DNA from: Bradyrhizobium sp. Tv2a-2 | Lineage (GTDB): Bacteria; Pseudomonadota; Alphaproteobacteria; Rhizobiales; Xanthobacteraceae | NCBI RefSeq assembly: GCF_000472425.1 | Contig: NZ_AXAI01000006.1 | Span: forward strand, 62,001-126,000 | Direction: 5' to 3' | DNA length: 64,000 bases | Shown: one piece after another, positions 1 through 8,585 of the stretch | How positions within the stretch are numbered: position 1 is the first letter of the stretch | Layout: every line of letters starts with the position of its first letter | Notes under the pieces: model-generated | What the model was told of the DNA's origin: nothing | The model's input: the letters and a program-made list of their open reading frames with translations, nothing else | Databases searched by the model: none | Program-made: the position numbers and the translations under genes

Positions 1-1178
1 GCATATTCCCATTCCGCTTCGCTCGGGAGTCGATAGGGCTTGTGAGTCGCTTCCGCGAGCCATGCAACAAATTGCCTCGCATCAGTCCAGCTGACGTTGG
101 TGACGGGAGCGTCGTCCTTGCCGGTCGCTGTGAACGCACAGGCGTTCGCAGCGGCACACTGGTTCCACTCACGAACGGAAATTGGGTATCGGCTGATGGC
201 AAGCGGCTTGACCGTTACCTGTCGAATCGGTTTTTCGGAAATATCATCGTTGCTACCCATCATGAAGGCGCCGCCCCGAAGCATGTTCATTTCGGGCTCA
301 CGGATCGGGGACGACGACTGCTGCGTTGCAGGAGCGCCCCGTAGCGCGGCTTGCTTCGCAGCAGGAGCAGCCGGTGCCGGAGCGGGCAGGGGCGGCAGAG
401 CCTGCTTCATTTCATGCGCGGCAGGCGAGGGCACCGAGTCCGGCGTCTGCGGCGAAACGGAAGCCGACGGCTGACCTCCCGTTCCTCCATATGGAAGCGG
501 TAGCCAATGCCAGAGCGCAGCACACCCGATAGCCAACATAATGATCCCCAGAAGGAAGATCAGAAAAGTCTCCCGTCGTCTCCGCCTGTTGAGGGCGGCC
601 GGATCTGGCAGCACTCGGTAAACCCTTACCGGATCGGTGATGTTCTTGACTCTGCGATCTCCGAGTGACTCATACCCGCAAACCAGCTTGTGCTTGATCT
701 GCTCGTAGATACCCCCCGAGATGTACACGTCACCTGGCTCGGCGATACTCTCGAGACGGGCGGCAATGTTTACGCCATCACCATAAATGTCATCCTCCTC
801 GATGATGACATCGCCTAAATTGACGCCGATCCGATACTCGATCCATTGCTCCTTCGGGAGCGCCGTGTTGCGTCCGAGCATGTTTTGCTGGATTACGATA
901 CCGCAGCGCACGGCCTCGACGGGACTGTCAAATATAGCAAAAAAGCCGTCTCCAGTCGTCTTGACGAGGCGACCGTGGTGTTCGGCGATGCTGGGCTCGA
1001 CAAGGTCTCGCTGGATGCGCTTCACCCGCACGTGGGTGCCTTCCTCGTCAAGCTCCATCAAGCGGCTGTAGCCGGCAATGTCGCCGGCCACAATCGCAGC
1101 CAAGCGGCGCGGCATTACACCGCGCGGCGGCAAACCGCTGCTCTTGGCAGAACTAATATCGCGGACTTTCTCGCCCAT
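1..1178 (-). CDS. Class III adenylate/guanylate cyclase fused to a formylglycine-generating-enzyme-like (SUMF1) domain, partial at left edge
   Basis: Reading the minus strand from ATG at 1178 gives an open frame of 392 codons that runs off the window. Residues about 25-180 form a class III cyclase homology domain. Both metal aspartates are visible (VAGDIAGYSRLM, Asp33; KTTGDGFFAIF), as are the substrate lysine just before TGDG and the DDIYGDGVNIAARLE segment with the adenine-site Asp and the Asn/Arg transition-state residues, so catalysis looks intact. A basic stretch and one membrane span (FLIFLLGIIMLAIGCAAL, near residue 195) follow, then a Pro/Ala-rich linker and a SUMF1/FGE-type domain (MLRGGAFMMGSN, VTNVSWTDARQFVAWL, RLPSEAEWEYA). 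The product is therefore probably an inner-membrane protein with a cytoplasmic cyclase and a periplasmic FGE-like domain. Whether the FGE part keeps its catalytic cysteines cannot be seen. There is no clear ribosome site before 1178; Met22 is an alternative start. Confidence 0.88.
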   Translation of the reverse strand, partial: MGEKVRDISSAKSSGLPPRGVMPRRLAAIVAGDIAGYSRLMELDEEGTHVRVKRIQRDLVEPSIAEHHGRLVKTTGDGFFAIFDSPVEAVRCGIVIQQNMLGRNTALPKEQWIEYRIGVNLGDVIIEEDDIYGDGVNIAARLESIAEPGDVYISGGIYEQIKHKLVCGYESLGDRRVKNITDPVRVYRVLPDPAALNRRRRRETFLIFLLGIIMLAIGCAALWHWLPLPYGGTGGQPSASVSPQTPDSVPSPAAHEMKQALPPLPAPAPAAPAAKQAALRGAPATQQSSSPIREPEMNMLRGGAFMMGSNDDISEKPIRQVTVKPLAISRYPISVREWNQCAAANACAFTATGKDDAPVTNVSWTDARQFVAWLAEATHKPYRLPSEAEWEY

Positions 1179-1996
1179 GGCGCCGTTCTAGGCCGTCCAA
1201 CCGGTATGCTGGCCGGTTCATCCTGCAATTACGCAAATCGAAAAGTCGTCCAGAGCGCCCTGTCGAGACGCAAATGATCAGCCAAACAAACCATAGCAAG
1301 AAGTAAGGTATGCTGCCAGAAGGTTCACCGCAGATCACGACATAGTCACGTCAGTGACCTTGACGTTCGCGAGTTGGATCGCGGTCGGACGAGTTGCGAC
1401 GCGATCTAATTCGTCTTCATTGCGGAGCCAACCACATGTGATCATAAGGCCCCTCCGTCAGGGCTCTATGATTGCCTCTGTCCCTGCGGCTCCCAGTCGA
1501 AATACCGTTGCGGGTGAGATGGACGGCCCCGCCGTCCACCTGGCACGGCGGGGCCGCGGCCTGGCGAACCATGGTGGGGTCGTGCGGGAGTCCGGCAGGC
1601 GTCACCGACCGTACCTTCGGCGATGACATGACACGAGCGCGCGACGGAGGTACTCAAGCATACCCGCTCACGCCTGCAATTGCCCTTGCGAGTTCGTTTC
1701 AGAAAAAGCCCTCTTTTGGCAGTCGCGCGGGATTTGGCTTGATCCCACAACGGCCGAGTGCAACTGCGCGATTAGGGGTCGCTGCCGGGAGGCGGCGGCC
1801 CCGCCGACTTTTCGGGGGGGCGGGCACCGTCGGCGCACGCGCGCGCGCCCGAGGCACGGACTTAGCCAGATGCACGCTGGCTGCAGTGCCGGATATCAAT
1901 GTCCCGGGCGTGAGACCAGTCTCGGGAGAGATCACCAATGCGACGGGTTTGAAGAGAAGCCCCGCGCTCAGGCTCGGGCGTGGCGATCAACGTCCA
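1179..1996. other. Intergenic stretch without a convincing gene
   Basis: About 820 bases with open frames on both strands but none with protein-like composition or a good ribosome site. It holds the upstream region of the cyclase gene, a short aaccgg/ccggtt inverted repeat near 1198-1218, a strong GC hairpin at 1524-1556 and a very GC-rich patch at 1780-1860. It may be decayed coding sequence. Confidence 0.4.
1524..1556. repeat. Perfect 12-bp GC-rich inverted repeat
   Basis: The arm cggccccgccgt (1524-1535) is exactly complementary to acggcggggccg (1545-1556) around a 9-base loop. No T-tract follows on either strand, so it is more likely a REP-like hairpin or an RNA structure than a classical terminator. 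Confidence 0.6.
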
Positions 1997-2344
1997 TCAT
2001 CGGCGGAGCGGCCGGCGCTTGCGGACCGGGGTATTGTGACGGACCGAGGTATTGTGGTTTTCGCGAATTTGGCAGTGAGGAAATTGACACTCAATGTTTT
2101 CAGTGTCGCGACAATGATAGGCGTCTTCCATATTGCAGGGCTTCGTCGTCGGCGGCTTGACTGCCTCTTCACGCATGGCGTCGGCGAGCCAGCGCATGAC
2201 TTCCTCGGCGAAGAGGTCGACTTGAATCACCTCGTCCTCGAGAAAAATATCGTATCTCATCGCGATCCCTTTTTGCCGGACCGCGAACTGTACCCTGATC
2301 CGCTTGCCGCGATGCGAGACTTCAAGGATCGGTTTGGTCACCAT
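1997..2344 (-). CDS. Hypothetical protein, 115 residues
   Basis: Not recognised. The frame is open from 2392, but the ATG at 2344 (MVTKPILEVSHRGKRIRV) is preferred because the first 16 codons are low-complexity and a GGGA stretch lies just upstream. Residues 1-60 have ordinary protein character, with alternating charged and hydrophobic strands and a DLFAEEVMRWLADAMREE helix. The C-terminal half carries four cysteines with two histidines nearby (CNMEDAYHC, ECQFPHC), which could bind a metal. It ends in a basic tail containing a six-residue tandem repeat (HNTSVR/HNTPVR) that comes from an 18-bp DNA duplication. No obvious operon partner. Confidence 0.4.
   Translation of the reverse strand: MVTKPILEVSHRGKRIRVQFAVRQKGIAMRYDIFLEDEVIQVDLFAEEVMRWLADAMREEAVKPPTTKPCNMEDAYHCRDTENIECQFPHCQIRENHNTSVRHNTPVRKRRPLRR
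2022..2057. repeat. 18-bp tandem direct repeat
   Basis: cggaccggggtattgtga (2022-2039) is followed directly by cggaccgaggtattgtgg (2040-2057), 16 of 18 bases identical. It falls at the 3' end of the small minus-strand reading frame and encodes the HNTSVR/HNTPVR duplication. Confidence 0.7.
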
Positions 2345-3028
2345 CGTCGTCGTCCCGTCGGAATGTCGGGTGCTCGTGATGGGCGGCCACAAGACCGCCG
2401 ATCATCTGGTTCAAGCGCCCGAGCGCGCTCAGTTACTTATCGTACACACGGTGAGCCACGCGTTCAAACAGCGCACGTTAAGCTTTGATCGCCATCCTGG
2501 CACTGGAGGTAGTCCGTTCGCGCACACAGCCCGGCGGAGCATTATCCTACGGCACACGACGAGACGGGTTGGGATTGGAGTTGAGCCTATCGCGATTGAA
2601 AAGTCTGACGAGCAGCGCCAGCGTGGTGATAGGATCAGCCAACCTTTGAATATGATGCTTCCGAGGTGTTGTCCAAACATCTCGCATTCTGGCCAAGCAG
2701 TCCGTCGCCCGGCGTATCAAGTGTCGCTGACCAGCTCGTGCACGCATGTACGAGGGAAGCAGCAACGGCAACGCTCAAGCGTAGCTATTATATGCGGCAA
2801 AATCTTAATTCGAGCTTAGCCGGACTGAACCTTCTTTGCCGTTTGGCGGTACGTCATAACCGTAGCCGAAGATATATAACGCCCGAGCCGCCAGGCTTCG
2901 AGGCGCGGGCCCCCTCTTCTTCGCAATTGCTGTTAGCCCGAAATGGGTAGGTCGGCTCTCCTTGCTGGGCATAGGAGTCGTCTCGCTGCCAAGCGTATGG
3001 TGATCCATCAGACCGGGGGCATGTCGCC
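2345..3028. other. Intergenic stretch without a convincing gene
   Basis: About 680 bases upstream of the coiled-coil protein gene. Several short open frames overlap on both strands, none with a recognisable family or a good ribosome site. A 67-codon minus-strand frame at 2805-3008 was considered and left out. The promoter of the 3.0-8.0 kb cassette should lie at the right end of this stretch, but no clear -35/-10 pair was identified. Confidence 0.35.
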
Positions 3029-5593
3029 ATGCGGCAGCTTATTGAGGATCCACTCGGAAATCGGACGGCCGTCAACGATGACGTGAGCGCTGGCTGTCGA
3101 GCCGATGGAGACATCGGTAACTCGGTCTTCGCCCGAGGGTCCATCAGAGGAGTCTCCGCACGCGCCGCGCGATCAGTGCCCGTGTGCATCATTGCATCAT
3201 CTCTCCTCGTGACAACCTGGATGCAGGAATCGCGGGCTTCTCCCGAGGCGCGATACATGCAAGCCGATGCGCGCAGCCGCACGCAATGGATCGTCCGCCA
3301 AGTCGATTTCGGCGGAGCAGCGGGCGATCGCGTGCGCGCGGATGGATTCGCCGGCGCATTGGTGCGACTTGCCCAAGCAACGCCCGACGATCCCGAGGAT
3401 CTGCGGAAAAGACTGGACCTGGAGCACCGCAGGGCGGAGTTGCTGGCGCATGAGCTCTCGATCACGCGGCACCTCGAAATGCTGTTAACATTGCAGCAGG
3501 GCCGCGCCGAGGCGGCGCGGATCAAGCAATTGCCGGAGAGCGCTCGTACCGAGCTGCCAGTCAGCGTCGATCAGGAGCACGCCCGCCTGAGACGGGAAGC
3601 CGAGAGTGGCGCCGCCGAGCTGTGCAGAATTTTGCCAGGCAATCCAGTGGACCTGTCGGAGCCGGCCGCCGCCGAGCTACGGACGTCGCTACAACAAGAG
3701 CGCGACCGGGCCGCCCGTCTGGAGCAGGATCTTGCCGCGGCCAAGCGAGATGGAGCGGTACAAGCCGCGCTGATGGCCAAGACGAACCCGAACGCTGCGC
3801 AGGTGGAGGGAGCGACGGAAAGCAATGCGGCGGAGCTGAAAAAATCCCTGCAGCAGGAACGAGAGCACGCGGCGCAGATGGAGAAGGATCTGGCCGCGGC
3901 GCGGCACAATGTCGAGACCCAGACGGCGCTCGCCACCCGGGCAAGCGAGGACGCGAGGCAGACGAAGGCGGCCGCGGAAAGCGGTGCGGCGGAGCTCAAG
4001 AAGTCCCTGCAGCAGGACCGAGACCACGTAGCGCAGATGGAGAAGGATCTGGCTGCTGCTCGGCACGATGTCGAGATCCAGACGGCGCTCGCAGCCCAGG
4101 CGAGCGAGGACGTGAGGCAGACGAAGGCAGCCGCGGATAGCAGTACGGCGGAGCTGAAGACGTCCCTGGCGCAGGAACGGGAGCACGCTGGGCGGCTGGA
4201 GAAAGACCTCGCCACGACGCGGCGCAATGTCGAGGCCCAGACGGCGCTCGCAGCAAGGGCGAGCGAGGATGCGAGGCAGGCGAAGGCAGCAGCGGAAGGC
4301 GATGCGACGGAGCTGAAGAAGTCCGTACAGCAGGAAAGGGAGCACGCAGCGCAGCTGGAGAAGGGTTTGGCGGCGGCGCGGCGCGATGTCGAGACTCAGA
4401 CGGCGCTGGCATCCAAAGCGGCCGAGGAAACCAACCAGCTGAAGCAAGCCTCCGAGCAGGGTTCTGTCGAACTGAAGCGATCGCTGCAGAAAGAGCATGA
4501 GCGGGCCGAGGCGTTGGCAAAGGACCTCTCGACAGCGCACGCAACCATCTACGCGTACGAGGCTCAAACACGCAAGGCCAGCGATCAGGCGGCAAAATCC
4601 CAGCAGGCAGGCGAGAACGACGCGACGGCGCTGCGACAATCCTTGCAGCAGGAGCAGGAGCGGGCGGGGAGGTTGGAGCGGGAGCTCGCGGCAGCGCGGC
4701 GTGACGTTGAAAGCCAAACTGCGCTCGTCGCCAAGGCGAGCGAGGATGCCGTCCGGTCGAAGGACGCCGCACAGAGTGGCTCCGCCGAACTGCAACGCGC
4801 ACTGCAAAAGGAGCAGGAGAGGACCTCGGCGCTGGTTCAGAACCTGTCAATGGTGCACACCGCGATCTACACCTACGAGGTTCAAGCGCGTATGGCTAAC
4901 GACCAGGCAGTAGCCCGCGCGGAATCGGCCGCGAGCAGTGCGGCAGAGCTGCGAAATTCCCTTCAGCAGGTACAGGCGCGCGCGACGCGACTGCAGCAGG
5001 ATCTGGCAGCTGCGCGGCGCGATCTTGAGACGCAGACTGCGCTGGCGGCCAAGGCGGGCGCCGAAGGGGCCCGGCTGAAACAAGCTGCCGACGACAGCTC
5101 CGCCGAGTACCAGAAATCGTTGCAGCAGGAGCGTGACAAGACCGCGCGGCTGGAGCTGGAGCTCGCGTCCGAGCGGAAGACGAAGGACATGTCCGCCACC
5201 GTGACCGCGGCTCGGATCACGCCGGACAAGCCGCTCGCGATGGACGCGATCAAGCCGGTCGCAGTCAACCAGGCACCCGCTACGGCTGCGCGAGGCGACG
5301 CCAAGCCAGATCCCGTGAATGCTGCGGAAGTCGCACGATTGGTGGCTCGCGCAAGTGTGCTGCTTGAACAAGGCGATATCGGTTCGGCGCGGATAGTGCT
5401 TGAGCGCGCCGCCGACACCGGCAATGCGCAGGCAAGTTTCGCGCTCGCGGAGAGTTACGATCCGCTCGTTCTTCGCAAATGGGGAGCGTATGGGACGCTC
5501 GGTGATGTGGCGAAAGCGCGCGATCTCTATGCAAGAGCGCAGGCCGGCGGCATCAAGGAAGCGAGAGAACGGTTCGATGCGCTGCGCCGATGA
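3029..5593 (+). CDS. Exported or membrane-anchored coiled-coil repeat protein with C-terminal Sel1/TPR-like segment
   Basis: 854 residues. The start at 3029 follows a G-rich stretch (gggggc), though an internal start is possible because the hydrophobic signal-like segment (VPVCIIASSLLVTTW) sits only at about residues 50-64. Residues 115-210 are helical and charged. Residues 214-743 are ten tandem repeats of exactly 53 residues with the consensus AAELKKSLQQEREHAAQLEKDLAAARRDVE..., a long coiled coil. After a proline-containing linker, residues about 765-850 form a Sel1/TPR-like helical unit (LLEQGDIGSARIVLERAADTG, YGTLGDVAKARDLYARAQAGG). This fits a periplasmic or envelope scaffold. It is the first gene of a same-strand cassette with a TAXI-like binding protein, a TagO-like protein and a DsrE-like protein. 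The exact function is unknown. Confidence 0.85.
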   Translation: MRQLIEDPLGNRTAVNDDVSAGCRADGDIGNSVFARGSIRGVSARAARSVPVCIIASSLLVTTWMQESRASPEARYMQADARSRTQWIVRQVDFGGAAGDRVRADGFAGALVRLAQATPDDPEDLRKRLDLEHRRAELLAHELSITRHLEMLLTLQQGRAEAARIKQLPESARTELPVSVDQEHARLRREAESGAAELCRILPGNPVDLSEPAAAELRTSLQQERDRAARLEQDLAAAKRDGAVQAALMAKTNPNAAQVEGATESNAAELKKSLQQEREHAAQMEKDLAAARHNVETQTALATRASEDARQTKAAAESGAAELKKSLQQDRDHVAQMEKDLAAARHDVEIQTALAAQASEDVRQTKAAADSSTAELKTSLAQEREHAGRLEKDLATTRRNVEAQTALAARASEDARQAKAAAEGDATELKKSVQQEREHAAQLEKGLAAARRDVETQTALASKAAEETNQLKQASEQGSVELKRSLQKEHERAEALAKDLSTAHATIYAYEAQTRKASDQAAKSQQAGENDATALRQSLQQEQERAGRLERELAAARRDVESQTALVAKASEDAVRSKDAAQSGSAELQRALQKEQERTSALVQNLSMVHTAIYTYEVQARMANDQAVARAESAASSAAELRNSLQQVQARATRLQQDLAAARRDLETQTALAAKAGAEGARLKQAADDSSAEYQKSLQQERDKTARLELELASERKTKDMSATVTAARITPDKPLAMDAIKPVAVNQAPATAARGDAKPDPVNAAEVARLVARASVLLEQGDIGSARIVLERAADTGNAQASFALAESYDPLVLRKWGAYGTLGDVAKARDLYARAQAGGIKEARERFDALRR
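3668..5257 (+). repeat. Ten tandem 159-bp coding repeats
   Basis: The DNA encodes ten 53-codon units in register. Units 2-5 are the most alike; units 6 and 8 share a variant with AIY(A/T)YE in place of the ETQTALA block, and unit 10 is the most diverged. The alternation of unit types suggests that blocks larger than one unit were duplicated. Confidence 0.85.
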
Positions 5594-5658
5594 TGTTCGA
5601 AGTTAACGAGCAGCAGCGCGAGCGGAATGGGAATTTGCACCAGAAAGGAGCCGATCAA

Positions 5659-6699
5659 ATGAGCACTCCCAGGCTATGGCCACTGTTCGCGCTGGCGGCA
5701 TTGGTGTCGGTGCTCTCGGCGCTTCCGACAAGCTGGCTCGATGCGCGGACCAAGGATGGCAAAGCGCGAAGCGTTCATGTGGTGCCGCGGCAGGCGCCGA
5801 CGCCTGCGCCGCAGGAGACCATGAACGCCTGGACGGTCGGTCTGGCCGGCGGCCTCATCGAGGGCGCGCCGATCCGCTTTGCCGCGGAGATTTCCCGCGT
5901 GGTCGACGATGGAGACAATCTGCATGTTCTGCCGGTTGTGACGCGGGGACCGACGGAGAATGTCAATTCGCTGCTCTATCTACGGGGCATCGACGCAGCA
6001 ATCATCAATTCCGACGTGCTCGATGAGTACAAGAGCCAGGTGCCGGATATCCAGCACCGGCTGACCTACGTGCTCAACCTCTTTCCCTCCGAGCTGCATA
6101 TCTTCGTACGGCCGGAAATTCAGAGTCTGAAAGACCTCGTCGGCAAGAAAGTGAATTTCAATACCCAGGGTACTGCCGCAGCCTATTCGGGACCGCTGAT
6201 CTTCAGTCGCCTCGGTCTCGATGTGGAGCAGACATTCATCCCACATCAGGTTGCGCTGGAACAGATGCGCAAAGGCGAGATGGCGGCGGTGGTGTTCATC
6301 ACATCGAAGCCTGTCGATGCGTTCGTGCGCGGACGCTGGGAGCCTGGTTTCAAATTCCTGCCCGTCTCCTACGACAGCAAGCTCGAGGACTATTATCTTC
6401 CTGCCTCTCTTGAGGCGACCGATTATCCCGGCCTTATCAAGCAGGGCGAGCACGTGGCGACGATCTCGGTGCCGACGGCCCTGGTTGCGTACAACTGGCA
6501 GCCAAATACAAACCGCTATGAACGCGTCGCGCGCTTTGTCGACCACTTGTTCTCGCGGATCGACAGGTTGCAAGCGCCGGGCTTCGATCCGAAATGGAAA
6601 TCGATCAATCTTGCGGCGACGGTTCCGGGGCTTGTGCGCTTTCCCGCCGCACAAGCATGGCTCGACGCTCACTCGCGCCCGACGCAGGCATCGCAATGA
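5659..6699 (+). CDS. TAXI/NMT1-type periplasmic solute-binding protein
   Basis: 346 residues from the ATG at 5659. An upstream in-frame ATG at 5590 overlaps the previous stop, but 5659 has a good AAAGGAG site 8 bases before it and opens with a signal-peptide-like segment (LWPLFALAALVSVLSALP). The mature part shows the TAXI/NMT1 pattern: a short first strand (AWTVGLAGGLIEGAPIRFA), VLPVVTRGPTENVNSLLYLRGIDAAIINSDVL, a PSELHIFVRPEIQSLKDLVGKKVNF segment of the type seen in periplasmic binding proteins, and a late VPTALVAYNW strand. TAXI proteins normally feed a TRAP permease, but no permease is in this cassette, so it may serve as a sensor or partner of the neighbouring envelope proteins. Its stop overlaps the next start by ATGA. 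Confidence 0.8.
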   Translation: MSTPRLWPLFALAALVSVLSALPTSWLDARTKDGKARSVHVVPRQAPTPAPQETMNAWTVGLAGGLIEGAPIRFAAEISRVVDDGDNLHVLPVVTRGPTENVNSLLYLRGIDAAIINSDVLDEYKSQVPDIQHRLTYVLNLFPSELHIFVRPEIQSLKDLVGKKVNFNTQGTAAAYSGPLIFSRLGLDVEQTFIPHQVALEQMRKGEMAAVVFITSKPVDAFVRGRWEPGFKFLPVSYDSKLEDYYLPASLEATDYPGLIKQGEHVATISVPTALVAYNWQPNTNRYERVARFVDHLFSRIDRLQAPGFDPKWKSINLAATVPGLVRFPAAQAWLDAHSRPTQASQ

Positions 6700-7328
6700 A
6701 ACGCGCGACTCTCTTGACCTCGGTCGCGGTCGTACTGACGGGTAGGATCGCACTGGCGCAGGGGGGAGACGATCCGATTGCGCAGCTTCGCGCCTGCTCA
6801 CTGATGGAACGGGCGGATCGGCTGGAATGCCTGGACAAGCTGTCACGGTCCACCGTCCCTGCGACTGCTCCGGTGCCGAGAGAGGATGGTTGGACTATCA
6901 GTCAGACGAGATCACCTGTCGATTACTCGCCGATCGCCACCGCGACAAAATCGTCGCGTGAGGTTGCAGGCAGCGGTGCGATGCAGCTCTCGATTCGGTG
7001 TCGCGGCGGACGCACCGAAATTGCGATCGCCGGACCTGCCGTCTCGGGCCACGGCGATGATTACGCCATTTCCTATCGAGTCAATGGCGGTCAACCCGTG
7101 CAGATCGCGGCGGCCGCACCGGCGCTGGGTAGCGGCGTCGCTTTCAAAGCCGACGCGGTCGCCTTGATACAGTCGTTGGCCGGCGATGGTGAATTCGCCG
7201 TGCACCTCTCGCCCCGTGTGGGAGCCTCTCAAGATGCCGTTTTCTCTCTGACCGGACTGGAGACGGTGCGCGCAAAGATCAGCGCTCCATGCAAATGGCC
7301 ACATGCCATCGCGAGGCCGAACGAGTGA
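6696..7328 (+). CDS. Exported protein resembling type VI secretion-associated TagO/VasI
   Basis: 210 residues. ATG 6696 overlaps the preceding stop (ATGA), giving a clean signal peptide (MKRATLLTSVAVVLTGRIALAQ). After it comes a short cysteine-containing helix (LRACSLMERADRLECLDKLS), then a beta-rich domain: WTISQTRSPVDYSPIATA, LSIRCRGGRTEIAIAG, YRVNGGQPVQIAAA and a final CKWP. This order (C-x8-C-type helix, W-x-[VI]-S-x-x-x-S-P-[LV]-D-[DY]-S, then a CRxxxTE strand) is the pattern of the TagO/VasI family and related exported proteins. No other type VI secretion genes are in the window, so a secretion role is not implied. It probably acts in the periplasm with its cassette neighbours. Confidence 0.7.
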   Translation: MKRATLLTSVAVVLTGRIALAQGGDDPIAQLRACSLMERADRLECLDKLSRSTVPATAPVPREDGWTISQTRSPVDYSPIATATKSSREVAGSGAMQLSIRCRGGRTEIAIAGPAVSGHGDDYAISYRVNGGQPVQIAAAAPALGSGVAFKADAVALIQSLAGDGEFAVHLSPRVGASQDAVFSLTGLETVRAKISAPCKWPHAIARPNE

Positions 7329-7365
7329 CGATCGGTGGAAGACATTCCTCAATGGGAGACGAATC

Positions 7366-7962
7366 ATGATCAAGCTTCGATACATTGCGAGAGTAGCGGC
7401 GTTTGGAACCACGGCGCTCCTGCTCGGCGCATCGCCGTCTATGGCCGGTGAATATTGGCATCCGCCGGGCACACCGGACACAGCAGTTGAACGAGCGAAC
7501 CCGACGACAAAGCATGCGGCGCTTTCCAGGATCGCGCGGATGCGCAATCGCGCGGCGTTTGCGCGTATGACCGAGCCCGCAACGGTCAAGAGCAAGGAGC
7601 ACCATCTGATCCTGCAGGTGAATACGAATGATCCTGGCGCGATGAATCTCACGCTAAACAACGCGATGAATGTCACGCAATACTATAAGGACCGCGACGA
7701 GAAGGTGAAGATCGAGGTGATCACGTTCGGGCCCGGCCTGAATATGTTGCGTCAGGACACTTCGCCGGTGAAGGCGCGGATTGAGACCATGGCGCTGAGC
7801 ACGCCGGAAGTGTCGTTCAAGGCCTGCGGCAACACCCAGGAGAACATGCGCAAGGCCGAGAACAAGGACATCCCGATCGTTCCACAGGCCCAAGTTGTCA
7901 AATCCGGCGTCGTGCGCGTCATGGAACTCGAGGAGCAGGGCTGGACTTACGTGAAGCCATAA
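7366..7962 (+). CDS. DsrE-family-like exported protein
   Basis: 198 residues from ATG 7366; the frame is open from 7303, but only this start gives a signal peptide (MIKLRYIARVAAFGTTALLL, cleavage likely near ASPSMAGE). The mature protein has a DsrE-type core: HLILQVNTNDPGAMNLTLNN, then VKIEVITFGPGLNMLRQDTS, RIETMALSTPEVSFKACGNT, and IVPQAQVVKSGVVRVMELEEQGWTYVKP. The single cysteine in FKACGNT is where many DsrE/DsrF-like relatives carry theirs. Exported DsrE-like proteins are known but their role is not well defined; sulfur or redox chemistry would be a guess. It is the last gene of the 3.0-8.0 kb cassette, 37 bases after its neighbour. Confidence 0.75.
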   Translation: MIKLRYIARVAAFGTTALLLGASPSMAGEYWHPPGTPDTAVERANPTTKHAALSRIARMRNRAAFARMTEPATVKSKEHHLILQVNTNDPGAMNLTLNNAMNVTQYYKDRDEKVKIEVITFGPGLNMLRQDTSPVKARIETMALSTPEVSFKACGNTQENMRKAENKDIPIVPQAQVVKSGVVRVMELEEQGWTYVKP

Positions 7963-8014
7963 GCAGGATCATTGTTCAACGGCGAGGATGGCGCCGTTAG
8001 CCGTACCCGCGAGG

Positions 8015-8203
8015 TCAGCAACCTGAGTAGCGAGGATCGGGCTCCATAATCTCTCGCAGATAGGCTGCACCGAAGGCCAGAAGCTGTTCGTCGGTTTTGC
8101 CGGTCGACGCCAGCAATCGCATATAATTCAAAAGCCTTTGTTGGGTCGGTCGGCTGACCTCGCCACCGTAAGAACGCACAACGCTGTTGACGATGTTGTC
8201 CAA
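8015..8203 (-). CDS. Small hypothetical protein, 62 residues
   Basis: The sequence (MDNIVNSVVRSYGGEVSRPT, ending EPDPRYSGC) has ordinary protein composition: one amphipathic helical region (QQRLLNYMRLLASTGKTDEQLLAFGAAYLREIME) and a conserved-looking tail with a terminal cysteine. The start is TTG at 8203; an in-frame stop sits at 8221-8219, so little room exists for an earlier start. A GGTG stretch precedes it. It resembles short uncharacterised proteins common in Bradyrhizobium (recalled, not searched). It converges with the DsrE-like gene, 52 bases away. Confidence 0.6.
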   Translation of the reverse strand: MDNIVNSVVRSYGGEVSRPTQQRLLNYMRLLASTGKTDEQLLAFGAAYLREIMEPDPRYSGC

Positions 8204-8585
8204 GGCTACACCGCAAACTCACTTTACTACGCCGACGCGCGCAGTGCAGCATTCGGCCCGCGGGCCGTCAATATGCTCAGGGGTATCGATGCCGGCAATT
8301 TGGAGGAGGAGGCTCGTCGAGCTGGCTTTGGTGTCTCGCGCGGCCCGGTCTCAACGGGGCAATCGTCATGGGAGGTTGGGAAAGTTAGCGGTGAGCCGTT
8401 TGTCGGTTCTTCATTCGCCTCGGGAGGGTCCGACAAAACGTCAATGTCGATCGTCTATATCGAACGACATAGACCAACTGGAATTTTACCATCGAAACTA
8501 TTTCGAACCGTAGATTTACAATTCCTGGAGACTGTACTCAGCATCGGCAGTTCACACGTGGCTCTCGCTGCAGGGGTAGGTCTCA
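8204..8585. other. Stretch with only a weak plus-strand reading frame
   Basis: A plus-strand frame spans 8138-8599 and could start at ATG 8273, but it has no ribosome site and no recognised family, and its end overlaps the better-supported small peptide at 8586. It is not called as a gene. Confidence 0.3.

Noticed and set aside
2085..2095. ttgacactcaa considered as an FNR-type box
   Set aside because: Only three bases separate the half-sites instead of six.
1472..2488. 338-codon plus-strand frame
   Set aside because: No ribosome site, no family features and Arg/Gly-rich high-GC composition; it overlaps a more protein-like small frame on the minus strand.
3571..4850. Several 200-370-codon minus-strand frames opposite the coiled-coil repeat gene
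   Set aside because: They arise because the repeats have no stop in other frames; their composition is Arg/Ser/Ala-rich and the repeat register only makes sense on the plus strand.
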